Assembly: GCF_027942865.1 (NCBI RefSeq)
Contig: NC_134507.1
Span: 38,846,797-38,910,796, forward strand
Reading direction: 5' to 3'
From: Odontesthes bonariensis
Lineage: Eukaryota; Chordata; Actinopteri; Atheriniformes; Atherinopsidae
DNA length: 64,000 bases
Shown here: positions 10,206-22,684 of the stretch, in pieces
How positions within the stretch are numbered: position 1 is the stretch's first letter
Layout of the letters: each line of letters opens with the position of its first letter
The notes under the pieces: generated by a model
The model's input: only the letters and a program-made list of their open reading frames with translations
Database searches by the model: none
Told to the model about the DNA's origin: nothing
Position numbers and translations under genes: made by a program

Positions 10206-10791
10206 TGTCTCAAACTGCATGCTGTGATTCTGTGCTTTTTGTCATGTAGAGCACTGTGTGACTTCAGTTTTGAAAGGAGCTGATGGTTTACTTGCTTTGA
10301 TTCATCCTTGTTCAATAAAGGAACATCATGGTACTCTCTAATGTGTATTTATATTTATATGGTGATGTACTTTATGTGTAGTGTGTGGGAAACTAAATTA
10401 TCTAATGATTGCAATTAATGATCACAAATGTTTCAATAATGATAGTGGGTATAGTTAAATGTTTTAACAATATGTTCTAGGCAGTGGAATAAATATTGGT
10501 TTCCAATTGTGGCGACCGCCGACTGAGATAAGGAATGAGATTAAATAGATCCTGGAACTTAGCCTGGTCTGGAGCAGGCTAGCTTCACAGAATAAATCTC
10601 CATGGTAACTTAGGTCTGAACATATCCCACTTCCCTCCATCCCACTTTTGTGCAACTGGATCACGGATAAGTTGATCCAGGATAGCCAACATATCCCGGC
10701 TTAATCCCTTATCTTAGTTTTGTGCAACGGGCCCATGAAGCACTGCTGTAAACAGTTATGGCACCATGTTGACGTACATAATAACACCATA

Positions 10792-10864
10792 AGGCACAGC
10801 TGGGATTTGAACCCAGGATCTCCTGTTTACTAGACAGGCACTTTGACCAACAAGCCACAGCGCC
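10792..10864 (-). tRNA. tRNA-Thr (AGT)
   Basis: A 73-nt cloverleaf on the minus strand. The anticodon loop CTAGTAA gives AGT, the B box is GGTTCAAATCC and the acceptor ends GGCGCTG/CTGTGCC with minor mismatches. The D loop is one base shorter than in the copy at 27543. No T-run terminator follows closely. Its 3' flank is shared with the tRNA units at 26.5 and 27.6 kb. Confidence 0.8.
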
Positions 10865-10898
10865 ACATGGTTCATAAAACTGAAGAAAGAATAAAGAG

Positions 10899-11110
10899 CA
10901 GAGGTCCGTTTCACGTAGCAGGTTTAGTGAAAACTCTGAGTTGGTTAACCCTGAAATGAGGGAAACTCTGAGTTTTCCGTTTCACAAAGGGAGGTAACTC
11001 AACCCCGAGAAAGAGGGGTAACTCTAGCCTGTTTCACACAGAGGTAACTTAACCTCTCGGCCAGTTACCGTAGTAACAGACTCTCTGAACCTAACCTGGT
11101 CGGGACCAGG
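10899..11110. repeat. Harbinger-type terminal repeat
   Basis: It begins GAGGTCCGTTTCACGTAGCA and is nearly identical over about 200 bp to 21738-21938. Both contain short internal inverted motifs (GTTTCAC...). This is typical of the ends of a fish Harbinger family. Confidence 0.65.
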
Positions 11111-11160
11111 TTTTATTCAAGAAACCTCGAGTTTCTTTCTGTCTCCGCCCTCATTCAGCC

Positions 11161-12035
11161 ACTGCAGTCACGCCATCTGCGCTTCGGAGAGGCACGCTCG
11201 CGCTAGCTACACTTGAAAATCGAGTGCCCGTTTACATTGCGTCGTACGGTAAAGCGTGTGAGTGGATTTATGGTGCATTCAAGTGCACCCCGTAAACTCA
11301 GAAATCTATATCAAAGTTGATTTTTCATTTGTTGGAATACATACACCTGTCATTACTTGGTTGTTTTTTTACTACATTCTTTTTAATGATTAAAACAAAA
11401 TGATAGAACAAAATTATTGAAGCATATTCAGAATCAAACTCATTTCTGCATTGTCAGATTTGAAAAATTCATTTAGAACCAAATCAAAATGTTCTCTCCA
11501 CCAGATTCTTGTTCTCCATGTCCCCATCTACCTCTGTGGTGATTTTCAAGTTATTTCACTGCATCATTGTTTAATAATCTGATGTTGAAATCATACCCAA
11601 TGCATGATGTATATGGCAGATTAAAATATTAATAAAAAATAAAAAAAAAACAATTGTTTTCTGCAAACTCCACCAGAATCTTCTTCTACATATCCCCAGC
11701 TACCTCTGTGGTGATTTTCAAGTTATTTCACTGCATCATTGTTTAATAATCTGATGCTGAAATCATCGTTGACATCCCCCCATCTCTTTATATCACTCTT
11801 CTTCTTTCCTTTTGCATAATGTGGTTTCATTTCACCATTTTTGGGGCGGGACGAGACGAGATGAGACGAGCAATGGCAAAACTAAAAACCAAGACATGAC
11901 CCGAAACACAGAAAACTTAAAACATGAGTTCATGGGCGTGACAGCACCAGATCCAAATCAATTTGTCATCTCTACCTTGTCTGCACCTCTCATCAGTGCA
12001 CTAACACCTCACAGTGAGCAGTTTAATAAATACAC
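11161..12035 (+). repeat. Large inverted repeat, left arm
   Basis: The arm starts CTGCAGTCACGCCATCTGCG. Its reverse complement appears at 12885-13604. It contains an internal direct duplication of about 100 bp (11500-11600 and 11680-11775, each with TACCTCTGTGGTGATTTTCA). Confidence 0.8.
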
Positions 12036-12884
12036 CCTATCATAGTGGCCACTTGCATGGAAGATTTTGTTGAGAATTTGAATAAAATGTCTTCTCAGAT
12101 TCCCAAAGAAACTTAATATTGATAAATCTGATGTAGCAATCAGATTTAACATATTTAGAAATGATTTAACAGAACTATATATGAGTGAAGATCACATAAT
12201 GAGGACATTACAGTTAAGCCGTTACACAACTAAAACTATAATTTATTTTCCATCCTAATGCCTACACTGAACTGTCGATATAGTGTGGCTATAGGTTTAA
12301 GGGTATAGGTGATCTATCTAGCTGTGTACAACATAAAATTGTTATCAAGAAATAGTTTATTTGCTGTGTCATATGAATGCAAACTTTTTCTAAAAAGCTG
12401 GAAAATTAAGTATAACATGGAGATGTGAAACTTAAAAAAGGGAAATAAGTCAAAAAATGAAGGAGTGCAGATAAATAATGGAGAGATATGGTATATTTAA
12501 CACCATAAAATACATGGTATTACACAGGAACATCTGGGCAACAGCTGAAAAAAAAGGACAAATTGTTTGTTTTGTTTATTTAATAGTGTATTTTTTAATT
12601 CCAACATGAACAAAAGCTATGTCAGACGTAGCCGTGAACCTTGTGTTTGAAATCTCAATATTTAGGAATATGCAGCAGTAAAGCAACATGAAAGCCAGGA
12701 TAGGAGTATCTGGAGATGTGTTGTAGATTACATGCTGCATATATATTTGTCACATCCACTGTTGCTCTGAGCTCTGGAATTGCCAGTCCATGGTGCTAAA
12801 GCTCCACAACGTCACATCATTTCAAGTCAAGAATCAGGTCATGCCTGGGCCTCCTTCATACACAGTTTTGAGTTAGCTTGCTTA
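12036..12884. other. Spacer of the large inverted repeat
   Basis: AT-rich sequence with no supported ORF or RNA gene. Confidence 0.5.
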
Positions 12885-13604
12885 TTTTTTAAACTGCTCA
12901 CTGTGAGGTGTTGTGGTGATAATTTCAGTTTGGTTCTGTCTCTTCCCTGTTTGGCTGTAGTGCACTGATGAGAGGTGCAGACAGGGTAGAGATGACCAGT
13001 TGATTTGGGCTGGTGCAGGTAGGGCTGGATGTCCAATAAGGAATATGGTCACACACACACACATACACACACAAGGACATCAAGCAAGTAAAAGGCAAAA
13101 ATGGTGAAATGAAACCACATTATGAAAAAGGAAAGAAGAAGAGTGATATAAAGAGATGGGGGGATGTGACCGATGATTTCAGCATCAGATAATCACAAAA
13201 AGATGCAGTGAAATAACTTGAAAATCACCACAGAGGTAGCTGGGGACATGTAGAACAAGAATCTGGTGGAGAGAACATTTTGATTTGGTTCTAAATGAAG
13301 TTTTCAAATCTGACTATGCAGAAATGAGTTGATTCTGAATATGCTTCAATAATTTTGTTCTATCATTTTGTTTTAATCATTAAAAAGAATGTAGTAAAAA
13401 AACAACCAAGTAATGACAGGTGTATACTCCAACAAATGAAAAATCAACTTCGATATAGATTTCTGAGTTTATGGGGTGCACTTGAATGCACCATAAATCC
13501 ACTCACACGCTTTACCGTACGACGCGATGTAAACGGGCACTCGATTTTCAAGTGTAGCTAGCGCGAGCGTGCCTCTCCAAAGCGCAGATGGCGTGACCGC
13601 AGTA
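12885..13604 (-). repeat. Large inverted repeat, right arm
   Basis: Inverted copy of 11161-12035, lacking the internal duplication. It holds a short CA repeat at about 13050-13072. The whole structure could form a hairpin of about 700 bp of stem with an 850-bp loop. Confidence 0.8.
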
Positions 13605-13754
13605 CTTTGTCGTCCCCTGCTAGCTCCACAATCACTGTCAGCTCCTTTTTGAAGCCGCCGTCTTTCGCATCCTCCCCTGCATTCCTCACATCATTCAAGC
13701 TTGCATTCCTACTTTCTCCCTTCCGCATTCACTTCTCCATTCATTCTCATGGGG

Positions 13755-14042
13755 CTTGGCGTCTAATCCCAGTCATCATTGGGTGAGAGGCGGGGTACAC
13801 TGTGGACAGGTCGCCAGTCCATCACAGGGCCACACAGAGACCCACCAGACGAACAACCACACACTCACCCCTAGGGACGATTTTAGAGACACCAGTTAAC
13901 CTGCCATGCATGTTTTTGGATGATGGGAGGAAGCCAGAGTCCCCGGAGAGAACCCACACATACATACAACCATACAGAAAGAAACTGAACATGGAACCCT
14001 CTTGCTGTGAGGTGACAGTGCTAACCACCGTGCCACCCCAGA
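13755..14042. repeat. Common teleost interspersed repeat
   Basis: It contains GGACAGGTCGCCAGTCCATC, then CATGCATGTTTTTGGATGAT and GGAGGAAGCCAGAGTCCCCG, the signature of a very common fish retroelement-derived repeat. I recognise the sequence but cannot assign its family with certainty. Confidence 0.6.
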
Positions 14043-14186
14043 AAAACTAGTCGAGAACTAAATGTTTACAAAGCTAAAGACCACTAACGTGTATACATCA
14101 CAGATGTAAACAGGGCTTGTATCCCCCATTTTGTTGATGTGACATATTATCATGTTGATGAGACTAATTTGTTGTCTCCCTCACAG

Positions 14187-14405
14187 ATGCTCAGTGCCAG
14201 TCCAACATCGGCCTTGGCCATTGAGGTCCTCGGGGCTCTGGAGGGGGAGACGGAGGGCGTGGTGGACCTCATCCTGGGAGACGACTCCCAGGTTAACATC
14301 AGTGCTGCCCTCTGGGAGCCCATGGAGGAGCTCCTCGCCGAGGGGAGGCTATATGTGGACCTCCAAATGAGGGGAGCAAATAAAAGCAGTGGAGGCTCCA
14401 CTTAA
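14187..14405 (+). CDS. Unrecognised terminal exon, acidic protein
   Basis: A CCCTCACAG acceptor precedes 14187. The open frame (MLSASPTSALAIEVLGALEG, then DLILGDDSQVNISAALWEPM) ends at a TAA at 14403-14405, giving 72 codons. The composition is acidic and leucine-rich and looks like real coding sequence. The surroundings are transposon-derived, so it may be the last exon of a Harbinger accessory protein. No upstream exon was found. Function unknown. Confidence 0.4.
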   Translation: MLSASPTSALAIEVLGALEGETEGVVDLILGDDSQVNISAALWEPMEELLAEGRLYVDLQMRGANKSSGGST

Positions 14406-15519
14406 TTAAATGTATTTTAGTTTTCAATCAGTTCTTTTTTTTGTTCAAATTTAGAAACTTTAAATGTAAAAAAATCTAGTTTATTTGTTTGTATTTTGTT
14501 TGTTTTTCATCATTAAATGTTTATTCAGTATTGGATTCAGCTATTTTTTTACTCATAGTCACATACCTCTGCTAAAAGGTTCAAATGAGCCAGTAAAGCA
14601 TCATAGGAAGAGCAAAGAGCAGTTCCACAGTGCATGGGGACATGGTGATACACATCAGTCACATGATTTAATTCAATGAAATATCAAATTGATGTATTTA
14701 TTAAAAACAATTGTACATGATACTTAAAGCTAGTGAAACATCTTCAGTTGAAAGATTTTTACAAACATTTGCGCCACACAGTCGTCACTTCTTGGACCTT
14801 TCCGAATGCCCTGTGAACATCTGGTTTTTATTCGCGTTCTCCCAGAAGGTGAGACGCTCCCCACCCCGGTCTGTCATCAATTTGATAAACTATGAAAGTT
14901 TAGCTGCTTACATAAATTACATAAGTTGTATTTAACTGCAACTGAATGAAAATAAAATGCAGTGTTAGTGTAAAAACATTCAATCCACAGAATGTTAGAA
15001 TAGAGTACAACAGGTACAATGGATATGTAACAATGTTTAAACTGATAGGAGTTGTCAGAATATGATTCTTTCTAAATTATTTTTGAAGGTGAACAACTGT
15101 AACATGATTTCATTAAAAGAAACATCTAAATTTTGTATTTGGAATACTCGTCATGCCCCTGAACGTCTCTGAACATTAAACGGCTCACTCTTCTTCGTTT
15201 GCAAAGGTAAGTCTGACGCTGTCTAACTCTGTCTTTCCCAAATGAGGAATTTATGAATCTATGACTTTCAGGGAGAGGACTCAGTCTCCTCCTCCCCCCC
15301 AGATACTGTCACCTGGAAATACTGAATGAATGTGTGGACTGGTGATGATTATACTGTGTGCATTAATGTATGTTTTACTGACAGTTTTAGTCCAAACCTT
15401 CCATTCAGACTGAAATATCTCAAGTGTTTCCAGTTAAAGCGAGTGTCCCATGTCAGCAGAAAGTATTTCCTTATTTCTGTAAAAATCCCCATTTTACTGT
15501 CCTGTTCCTGTGGGCAGTG
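14406..15519. other. No feature recognised
   Basis: AT-rich DNA without convincing ORFs, RNA genes or repeats that I can name. Confidence 0.4.
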
Positions 15520-16120
15520 TCACTCAGTGGGTCCACATGATGAGAGGAACTCCATTACAGCTATAGTTGGGTTCTGCTCCTTATTTGAGCGAGGGTAATT
15601 CTCCTTGGATATGTGGCGGTGAATGAATCGTATCCGAGGCACAAAGCGTGTCATACCCCGGTATGATAGGTGGCGCTGTACCCATTCCAGCTGTTGCTAA
15701 CAGAGCCACTTCCTGTTGACCTCTGCACCACCACCAACAACAACAAACTCAGGCATTGGAGAAAGATGGAGAACGCAGAGCAAGATGAAGCTACGTCCCT
15801 CTACATTTGGTCTGTGATGAGCTGCTTGTTGCACAAACTCGATGCCCAACGGAGCATTCTCCATCGCGTTGTTTGTTTCTTTCTGACGGCGACAACAACA
15901 GGAATATCGTCTCCTTTGACTTCCGGGTCACGACCCCGGGAAAACATCTGGAGCATGCGCAGAACGCAAAGTCTGATTCACCACGTGCTTCAGCGTCTAC
16001 AAGCAGGTTTAGTGTGACTTTCAACCCAGTTATCTCGGGGTCTCAATCCGATCCGATCCAATTCTTAGTCAGATTAAGGTGTCTACATGCACTTAAAGGC
16101 CTACAGAAAGGTGATTTTTT
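15520..16120 (+). repeat. Interspersed element, copy 1
   Basis: Similar over about 400 bp to 49925-50345. Shared blocks are ATAGGTGGCGCTGTACCC, a CAACAACAACAAACTCAGGC stretch and a short open frame (EDEATSLYI-like, starting ATGGAGAACGCAGAGCAAGA at 15766 here). Both copies end near GTCAGATTAAGGTG followed by ACATG. It is probably a DNA transposon carrying the first codons of a protein; the family is unknown. Confidence 0.6.
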
Positions 16121-16609
16121 TTTAAAAAAAAACTGAAATAGCTGATCGATTCCTTATATACCATGGATTTTTTTTATGATTTTAAAATAATTTTAGGCCC
16201 CTGCATAGTCCTGATTAGGCCCAATAAACTATCACCACATTTGACTCGAATTTGGCAAACTGCCAGGTCTCCGCCAGGTGGAGAGTGGAAATCTCGGCAG
16301 AGCGATCATCAAGATGATCGCTGATTTCAGGGCAACCATCCCGAGGTGTGTCCGCTCTCCGCCAGGTGGATTCCCCCTGAGCGTCCGCACCGCAGGGAGC
16401 TGAACACGGCGGGATGGCTCCGGCTGATTTCACCAGAGAGGAGGCGGCGGACAGGGAGGCACAGACACAAGACCGCGGGTCTCTCTGCTTCCTCTGTCCC
16501 CGGTGGTGTGAGCTGCTGCTGCTGAGGGCAACACACGCACCCACAGCACTTCGTACATCTACTCGCAATAAAAACTGCACTGAACCCAACATTTTATTGC
16601 CTTCACCAC

Positions 16610-16750
16610 TAGAGCCTGGCTCGGGCCGGATTTTTCTGTCCGAGCCCGGCCCTCAACCGACAGAAAAGTTCTCAAATCCGACCCGAGCCCGAGATTAATT
16701 AAAATATTTGTGTCCGAGCCCGCCGGAAGCCCGAGACCAGTGACCAACGC
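16610..16750. repeat. GC-rich hAT-like terminal sequence
   Basis: Inverted motifs around GGCTCGGGCCGGATTTTTCT and TCCGAGCCCG recur here. They resemble the ends of a hAT family, and a hAT N-terminal coding fragment follows at 16816-16911. Confidence 0.45.
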
Positions 16751-16815
16751 AAGACGGCGCACCCTAATCAGTGAATACACATCGGTGACAGCGCACCATT
16801 ATCCACCATAATCCA

Positions 16816-16911
16816 TTATAGCTTAAAGCGTTTGCACACAGTGGATTTCCCCCTCTCATTTTCAACGACTTTCAGTTCTCCAGAAGCTATTTTTCTTTTT
16901 ATGTCCTCCAT
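16816..16911 (-). pseudogene. BED-type hAT transposase N-terminal fragment
   Basis: The translation MEDIKRKIASGELKVVENER, then GKSTVCKRFKL and a stop, resembles the segment just before the BED zinc finger in hAT transposases. No finger follows, so this is a relic. Confidence 0.5.
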
Positions 16912-17029
16912 AGCGCTTCCAGCCAACTGAGCTCGGCTGCACTGATCGCATGTGTTTAATGTAAAGCTGTTCGAATGTTCGACATGCGTGCGTGCGCACC
17001 GAGCATGCACACACCACAGATGCACACAG

Positions 17030-18920
17030 ATGCATGCTGCACGGCATGAGGCACGAACAGCCTACCAACATTTTCATTTATGCATATTCAATTATTTATG
17101 TTTATCACAAAAACTGACGTTTGCACTGAACTGAAACCTGTCCTCTGGCTGTTTATAATTTTCACGATGTCTGCTTGCTTTCGTTTGATTGACGCAATGT
17201 GTGAGCTGTGAATGTGAGACATGTGTCAGTGGGCCTCTGAACTTGTGAGGTTTATGTGGGGTATAGTTCATACTGCAGACTCTACATACACACATTGTGC
17301 ATCTCAGTTGAATATCAAGTGTTTTGTCATTTAAGCCTTTATGCCCACTACTTTACTTTACTAGATTAAGTGATGCACTTTGTCAAAGCTTTCAAATAAG
17401 TCTGTTTGAACTAAATCTGAACCAAAAATGAAGTGTCAGAAATCCCTACCCTGATAGTTCAACAAAATGGCTGTGTGATGCAGGCTGAAAGCTACATTAG
17501 GATAAGTGATGCAAAATAAAACCCAATCTTAAGTAGGACTTTTAGGCGTTTAAGTGTACAACTCATGTAAAAGACTTCTATATATTCATCAGTTATTTAA
17601 AACATTGGTTATTTTTTTTTATTAATGTTTAACTTACAGTTGTAAAAATAAGTTTAACTCATTTTAGATGCAAGTAAGCAATAAACTTAATCTCTTTTTT
17701 TGGATGGGTCAGTAAAAGGACCAAGTATAAGACTACTGAACACTTGGCAGAGGCCAAGTACCTGTATCCCTTCCAAATGCAGGACCTGATCCAACCACTG
17801 ACAAGAAAGTACTGTAGTTTAGTTTCTTTCTCTTTATCAGCAGATTGTGCGGTACTCTGCCGCCACCTACTGTTGAGGCGCTTAGTACTGCAGTCTGTGG
17901 CACAAACTACATCTTAGTTGGGCTTCCTGGTGAAATGAACAAACAAAATTGACATATCTACGTTCTTTTGTGTGTCCCTATTATACTGTAAAATAATCTC
18001 TTAGGCTTTGATTATTTGAAAGCTGCAGTTCCTGTCAGGAGGTGTCACCATGAAGTCAAACCTGGAACCACCATCTGCTTACAGTATCTTTCTTTGCTGA
18101 TATTTTACCTGCGTAGAAGTAAAGGTACTGCTGTAAAATTCCAGTTCATTCAAATTCAGCACATCACATTTATGGACACCTCGGACGAGCTGTGGAACTA
18201 AATTGAAAACATACAGAAACAGTACATGTATGTATATACTTTGAAGAATATCAATTCCAAATATAATAGATAAAGAAGGAATGTCACCCACTTACAGAAT
18301 TGTGAGCATATCAATCAGTTCCACCTTTGCTAATAAAGACATGAGTTTAACTTCTTTCATGCGCCCAAGATACACACAACACTAACTGAAAGAATAAAGT
18401 TACATCCTCTCTGTTTTTTGTTTATAACCATCCAAAAAAGACCTAGTAGCGGTCAATTTCTAGTTCATGCTGGCGGCCACAGACTGCAGTGACAACAAAG
18501 TGAACAGTAGTTACATTCTAAACAGAAACATGGACAAAGAAACACTTTTCCAGTTTGCTTCTGCATCTTAGTTACAGAAGCATGACCAAGATGCATGAGT
18601 TGCCGTCCTCTCATTCACTTCCACAGGCTGCTTGGTTACCACTGTCTGCTTATCTAATTTTGGTGACTGAAAAGTGGATGAAAAAGATTTTATGATTGAA
18701 ACATGGTTTACATGAAGAAGAAATAATGAGTAAACTGCTTAGGGGTAAATGTAGTCTCAATTTAGATGAGGACAGATATTTATGCCTGGATGAGGGACGA
18801 TACTAGATGTATCGTTGAAATCATGTCAAGGGCTCATTAATCCAAAAAAAGTTGCAGTCATGGGAATGTGTTGGTGATGGACAAGAGGCTGAGTACTGTG
18901 AACTGGTCGTCCCATACATG
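17030..18920. other. No feature recognised
   Basis: AT-rich intergenic-like DNA with short frames only and no supportable gene. Confidence 0.4.
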
Positions 18921-18924
18921 GCAT

Positions 18925-19290
18925 GGAAACAATTAGTTTCTCTTGAATGTCCGAGCCAGTGGCTCAAAGAAACTGAACTAACTAATAAAGAAGACTGACT
19001 TTGTGCTGGGTACTGCCCTGGAGCTGGTTGTGCACAGGAGAATGCTGCAAAAGCTGCTCAACATAAAGAACAACGCTACACGCTCTCTTCATAGTAATTA
19101 AAGAGTGACGTGTGTTCTGTCAGAGGCTTCTTCAGCTTTGCTGCAACATGGAACGATAGGGGTGGTGTTTCCTGCCAACAGCAATAATTCCATGCAATGA
19201 AACAACAACATTAGAATTTCACTCTGTGTTGATAAAATATCATTTCATTCTATTCTATTTCATTCTATTGCATTCCATTCCATTTCAATA
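18925..19290 (+). mobile_element. LINE 3' end with ATTCT-type tail
   Basis: It includes GGAGCTGGTTGTGCACAGGA and ATGCTGCAAAAGCTGCTCA, characteristic of the 3' end of an abundant fish CR1/Rex1-like LINE ORF. A short UTR with AATTTCACTCTGTG follows, then an ATTCT/ATTCC tail at about 19245-19285. It is heavily 5'-truncated. Confidence 0.55.
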
Positions 19291-20867
19291 CAAAACTGGG
19301 TAGCCAGGAGGAAACTGCACAAAGGACTGATAGAAAGCTGGAAGTTTGAATACAACTGGGGATGATCAGGTACGTGGATGCAAGCATGCTGATTTCAGAA
19401 CATGTAAAAAGTGAGGGAAGCGGCACCTGGGGACAGGGGAAGGAGACAAGGACAATGAAGACCTCTTTTAGGTGGAAAATAGCAAGACAGAAGAAAAGAA
19501 AAAGAATAAAGGTTCATGACCAAATAGGTGAGATGATAAGCCACCTGCATCCTAACATGGTACGGTCAGAATGATCACAGATTGAATGGCTTTTGTACAA
19601 GAAAAGCCACTTTCAGTCACCTTCAGACAGAAATACTAATACGACACGGCTATCCAAATAAAACCATCCTGCTGATCGTTGTTTTATGAAGAGAAAAACA
19701 AAGTTTACGAGGACATACTTGGCTTGGCTTATAACAATAGAAGACTTTATAACAGTGAAGACCATAAAGATGCTCAAAGCTAAATTCAAGAAGTAACATT
19801 AAGGAAAACAGACTCATTTTCTCAGTTCTCTGATTTGAGTGATAATTGTTGTAATGACAAATAAAAGGCGAGAGGTCTTACTTAAGAGTGGACTTAAGAG
19901 TACAAATGCTAGTCATGATTGTATTTTAGTTCAATATTTTTAGTATTTCACTGAGCTGACAAAAGAGCTACTGTAAAGCAGATATCAGAAATGCACTGCT
20001 GATAAAGAGTTGTGTTGCATGAATTGTGACAATGACAAACCCAAGCGACAACCACACAGTAGTGCAGACTCAGTACTACTGAGTTTTCCCATCAAAAGAA
20101 CTTCACTCAAATGCTTAGCCAACTTTACACCACATATGCCATACAATACGTGCCTTAACACAGTACTTAACAGAACAAAGAGATTCGTGGGAAGTCTTTA
20201 AAAGCAGCTTCACAGCGGCGTTCTGAGAGGTTATTCAATTTCAGCTTTCAGTGCTATGGACAGCGCAAACAAACAGCGCTGTCCGTGGTTCTGCTGAAAC
20301 CCTACTCCCTTTATCCGAATATCTAATAAATTACATGCAACATGCGCAAACATCTTTACAATAACCGAGGATAACCGATAAGAGAATAACAGTACAGATA
20401 GACACAAAGTTGGAATGGGGCATTTTGTTAGTAACAAATGAGCTTCTTGATCCTGTCAGACAGCGTTTATGGAAGGTCTCGGATCCGTTTTTTTTTTTCC
20501 CTTTTGTATTTTTCCCTCTAATTCCTCATCATAAATTCCCAAATTTCATCAACAATAGCTCAAGCTTTTGGCTGCTTGATTTTCTAAGACCAGAGATGAT
20601 ATTGAAAAGTTGCGTGCTATGTGCCTTATAATCCACCTTCTAATTCGTTTTTTTTTTCAATCGAGATCAGAGGCAGAACACGTGCGTAAGAGGGTGACGT
20701 CATTGGTAGGAACGCCCTTCTCAGAGGTGTCACTTTGATTTCTGTGTGTCCTGTTTCAGTTTGTTCTCGACCTTTTTTGGAGAAGATTTAAAGGGATACA
20801 AGGTAATTTAGCGGCAGTATAGCGATCTCTACTGGTCAACCTGAAATTCTACACTGTCGTAAAAATG
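19291..20867. other. No feature recognised
   Basis: AT-rich DNA without supported genes. Confidence 0.4.
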
Positions 20868-20883
20868 CCCCCCCCCCCCCCCC
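20868..20883. repeat. Poly-C tract
   Basis: Sixteen consecutive C bases. A similar run lies at 32746-32759. Confidence 0.95.
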
Positions 20884-21169
20884 ATAGTGCAATGAATGTA
20901 TGAGACCTCTGACCTATTCGTGCAACCTGGCAGATAAACGACAGCGACCATGTCTTCTGAGGTACATTGTCCGTTTTCCCTATGATAATTTGGTTGTTTT
21001 GCTTGTTTGTATTATACACATCCACTAACTAAACATCGGGGCGAATGCTGCCGTTGTGTTATTTAGTCAGTGCAGTTAGGTCATCTGATTCACAAGTGTA
21101 GACTGCCCACGTAAGATACTATAATCAGAGATTTTCTAAAGAGAGAACTCAAGATAATATGCTATAATA

Positions 21170-21735
21170 CTGTTGACCTGCAGGTTGTCTGGTTATGTTG
21201 TTGTTGTTGTTGTTGTTTACCTGCAGGTTGTGTGGGTATGTTGTTGTTGTTGTTTACCTGCAGGTTGTTTAGGTATGTTGTTGTTGTTTACCTGCAGATT
21301 GTGTGGGTATGTTGTTGTTGTTGTTGTTGTTGTTTACCTGCAGGTTGTTTGGGTATGTTGTTGTTGTTTACCTGCAAATTGTGTGGGTATGTTGTTGTTG
21401 TTTACCTGCAGGTTGTTTAGGTATGTTGTTGTTGTTTACCTGCAGATTGTGTGGGTATGTTGTTGTTGTTGTTTACCTGCAGGTTGTTTGGGTATGTTGT
21501 TGTTGTTGTTTACCTGCAGATTGTGTGGGTATGTTGTTGTTTACCTGCAGGTTGTTTGGGTATGTTGTTGTTTACCTGCAGGTTGTTTGGGTATGTTGTT
21601 GTTGTTTACCTGCAGATTGTGTGGGTATGTTGTTGTTGTTGTTTACCTGCAGGTTGTTTGGGTATGTTGTTGTTGTTGTTGTTGTTTACCTGCAGGTTGT
21701 TTAGGTATGTTGTTGTTGTTTACCTACAAGTCGCT
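21170..21735 (+). repeat. Compound minisatellite with nested GTT repeat
   Basis: About 16 tandem copies of a unit of roughly 27-45 bp: a constant core TTTACCTGCAGGTTGTTTGG plus GTAT, followed by 2-7 copies of TGT. The unit length varies only through the TGT number. Alternating TGTGTGG and TGTTTGG/TTTAGG core variants give a higher-order pattern. Confidence 0.95.
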
Positions 21736-21737
21736 TT

Positions 21738-21938
21738 GAGGTCCGTTTCACGAAGCAGGTTTACTGAAAACTCTGAGTAGATTAACCCTGAAATGAGGGA
21801 AACCCTGAGTTTTCTGTTTCACAAAGGGAGGTAACTCAACCCCGAGTAAGAGGGGTAACTCTAGCCTGTTTCACAAAGAGAAGTAACTTAAGCTCTCGGT
21901 CAGTTACCGTAGTAACAGACTCTCTGAACCTAACCTGG
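21738..21938. repeat. Harbinger-type terminal repeat, second copy
   Basis: Nearly identical to 10899-11110. It is directly followed by a different Harbinger-like end (GGGGGGTATTCCTAGAAGCT). Confidence 0.65.
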
Positions 21939-22684
21939 GGGGTATTCCTAGAAGCTGGCTTAGCGGAAAGCCTGGCTTATTTCGCTACTTCTGGCTAAAT
22001 TAAGCGAGAGTTCGGTTCCATAAAGGTGACTTATTTGAACGCCCGCTGAGTAACCATGGTAACTTATGCTGCTGAACTAGCCTGGTCCCGGGCAGGCTAA
22101 AGTTGAAGCTTAGCTTAGCTGCAACTCAAAAAATGTCCGACCGGCTGAAACGGACTCCGGAAAGAAATGTTCACCTAGAATTCTGCACTCCCGCAACTCA
22201 TGTCTTGTCTAAAAAACGAAACAAAAACTGTGGTTATCTTATCACCACTTTCACTGTCTCGAAAAATCAATCAGTCGGTGCCAGTGCAACTAAAGAAACG
22301 CAACTATACACACGTATTGAGCATGACATTAAATGAGAGAGAATATGGTATTCATTAAAACTAATCAATACCTAACAAACATCCGATCTACACCCACGTA
22401 GGACCAGACTCAGAAAAATGGGGGACAGGTAATAATGTTAATGATACAAATTATTTGTACAGTCAAGGACTGTACAAACCAGATATTAGATAAAACGCAG
22501 GAATTAAAACATCTTACCATATTAAAAATATGACCTCTGTCCTTTCAGGCTGCTGCTCCACATTTACAGTAGCCGATAATGTAAAACAACCCACTGGCTG
22601 AAGTATTTGCATTAAGTTCATCATCTCCCTCAGGCTTCCCTAATGTTATCGGTGCACTACACTGTGCCCATGTACGCATCCAAG

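Larger units (their letters stand above)
7135..10735 (+). mobile_element. PIF/Harbinger transposon A (decayed, split by hAT)
   Basis: This carries the two-gene content of Harbinger elements: a Myb/SANT-like exon (7316-7473) and HARBI1-like nuclease exons (7821-7932, 8035-8117, 9809-10017). The right end reads GGGCCCGTTGCACAAAACTA in reverse complement at about 10710-10730. A hAT element (8118-9800) interrupts the last transposase exon. The left border is only approximate. Confidence 0.7.

Noticed and set aside
16215-16698. Overlapping Ser/Ala/Arg-rich frames on both strands near 16.2-16.7 kb
   Set aside because: GC-rich stretch open in several frames, no splice or start evidence, next to hAT-like repeat sequence.
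21170-21735. Possible CRISPR-like array (repeat with varying spacers)
   Set aside because: The intervals are TGT repeats of varying length, not unique spacers, and the DNA is a vertebrate genome.
21173-21780. Several Val/Cys/Leu-repeat frames
   Set aside because: Translations of the minisatellite in different frames, with no start context or coding bias.
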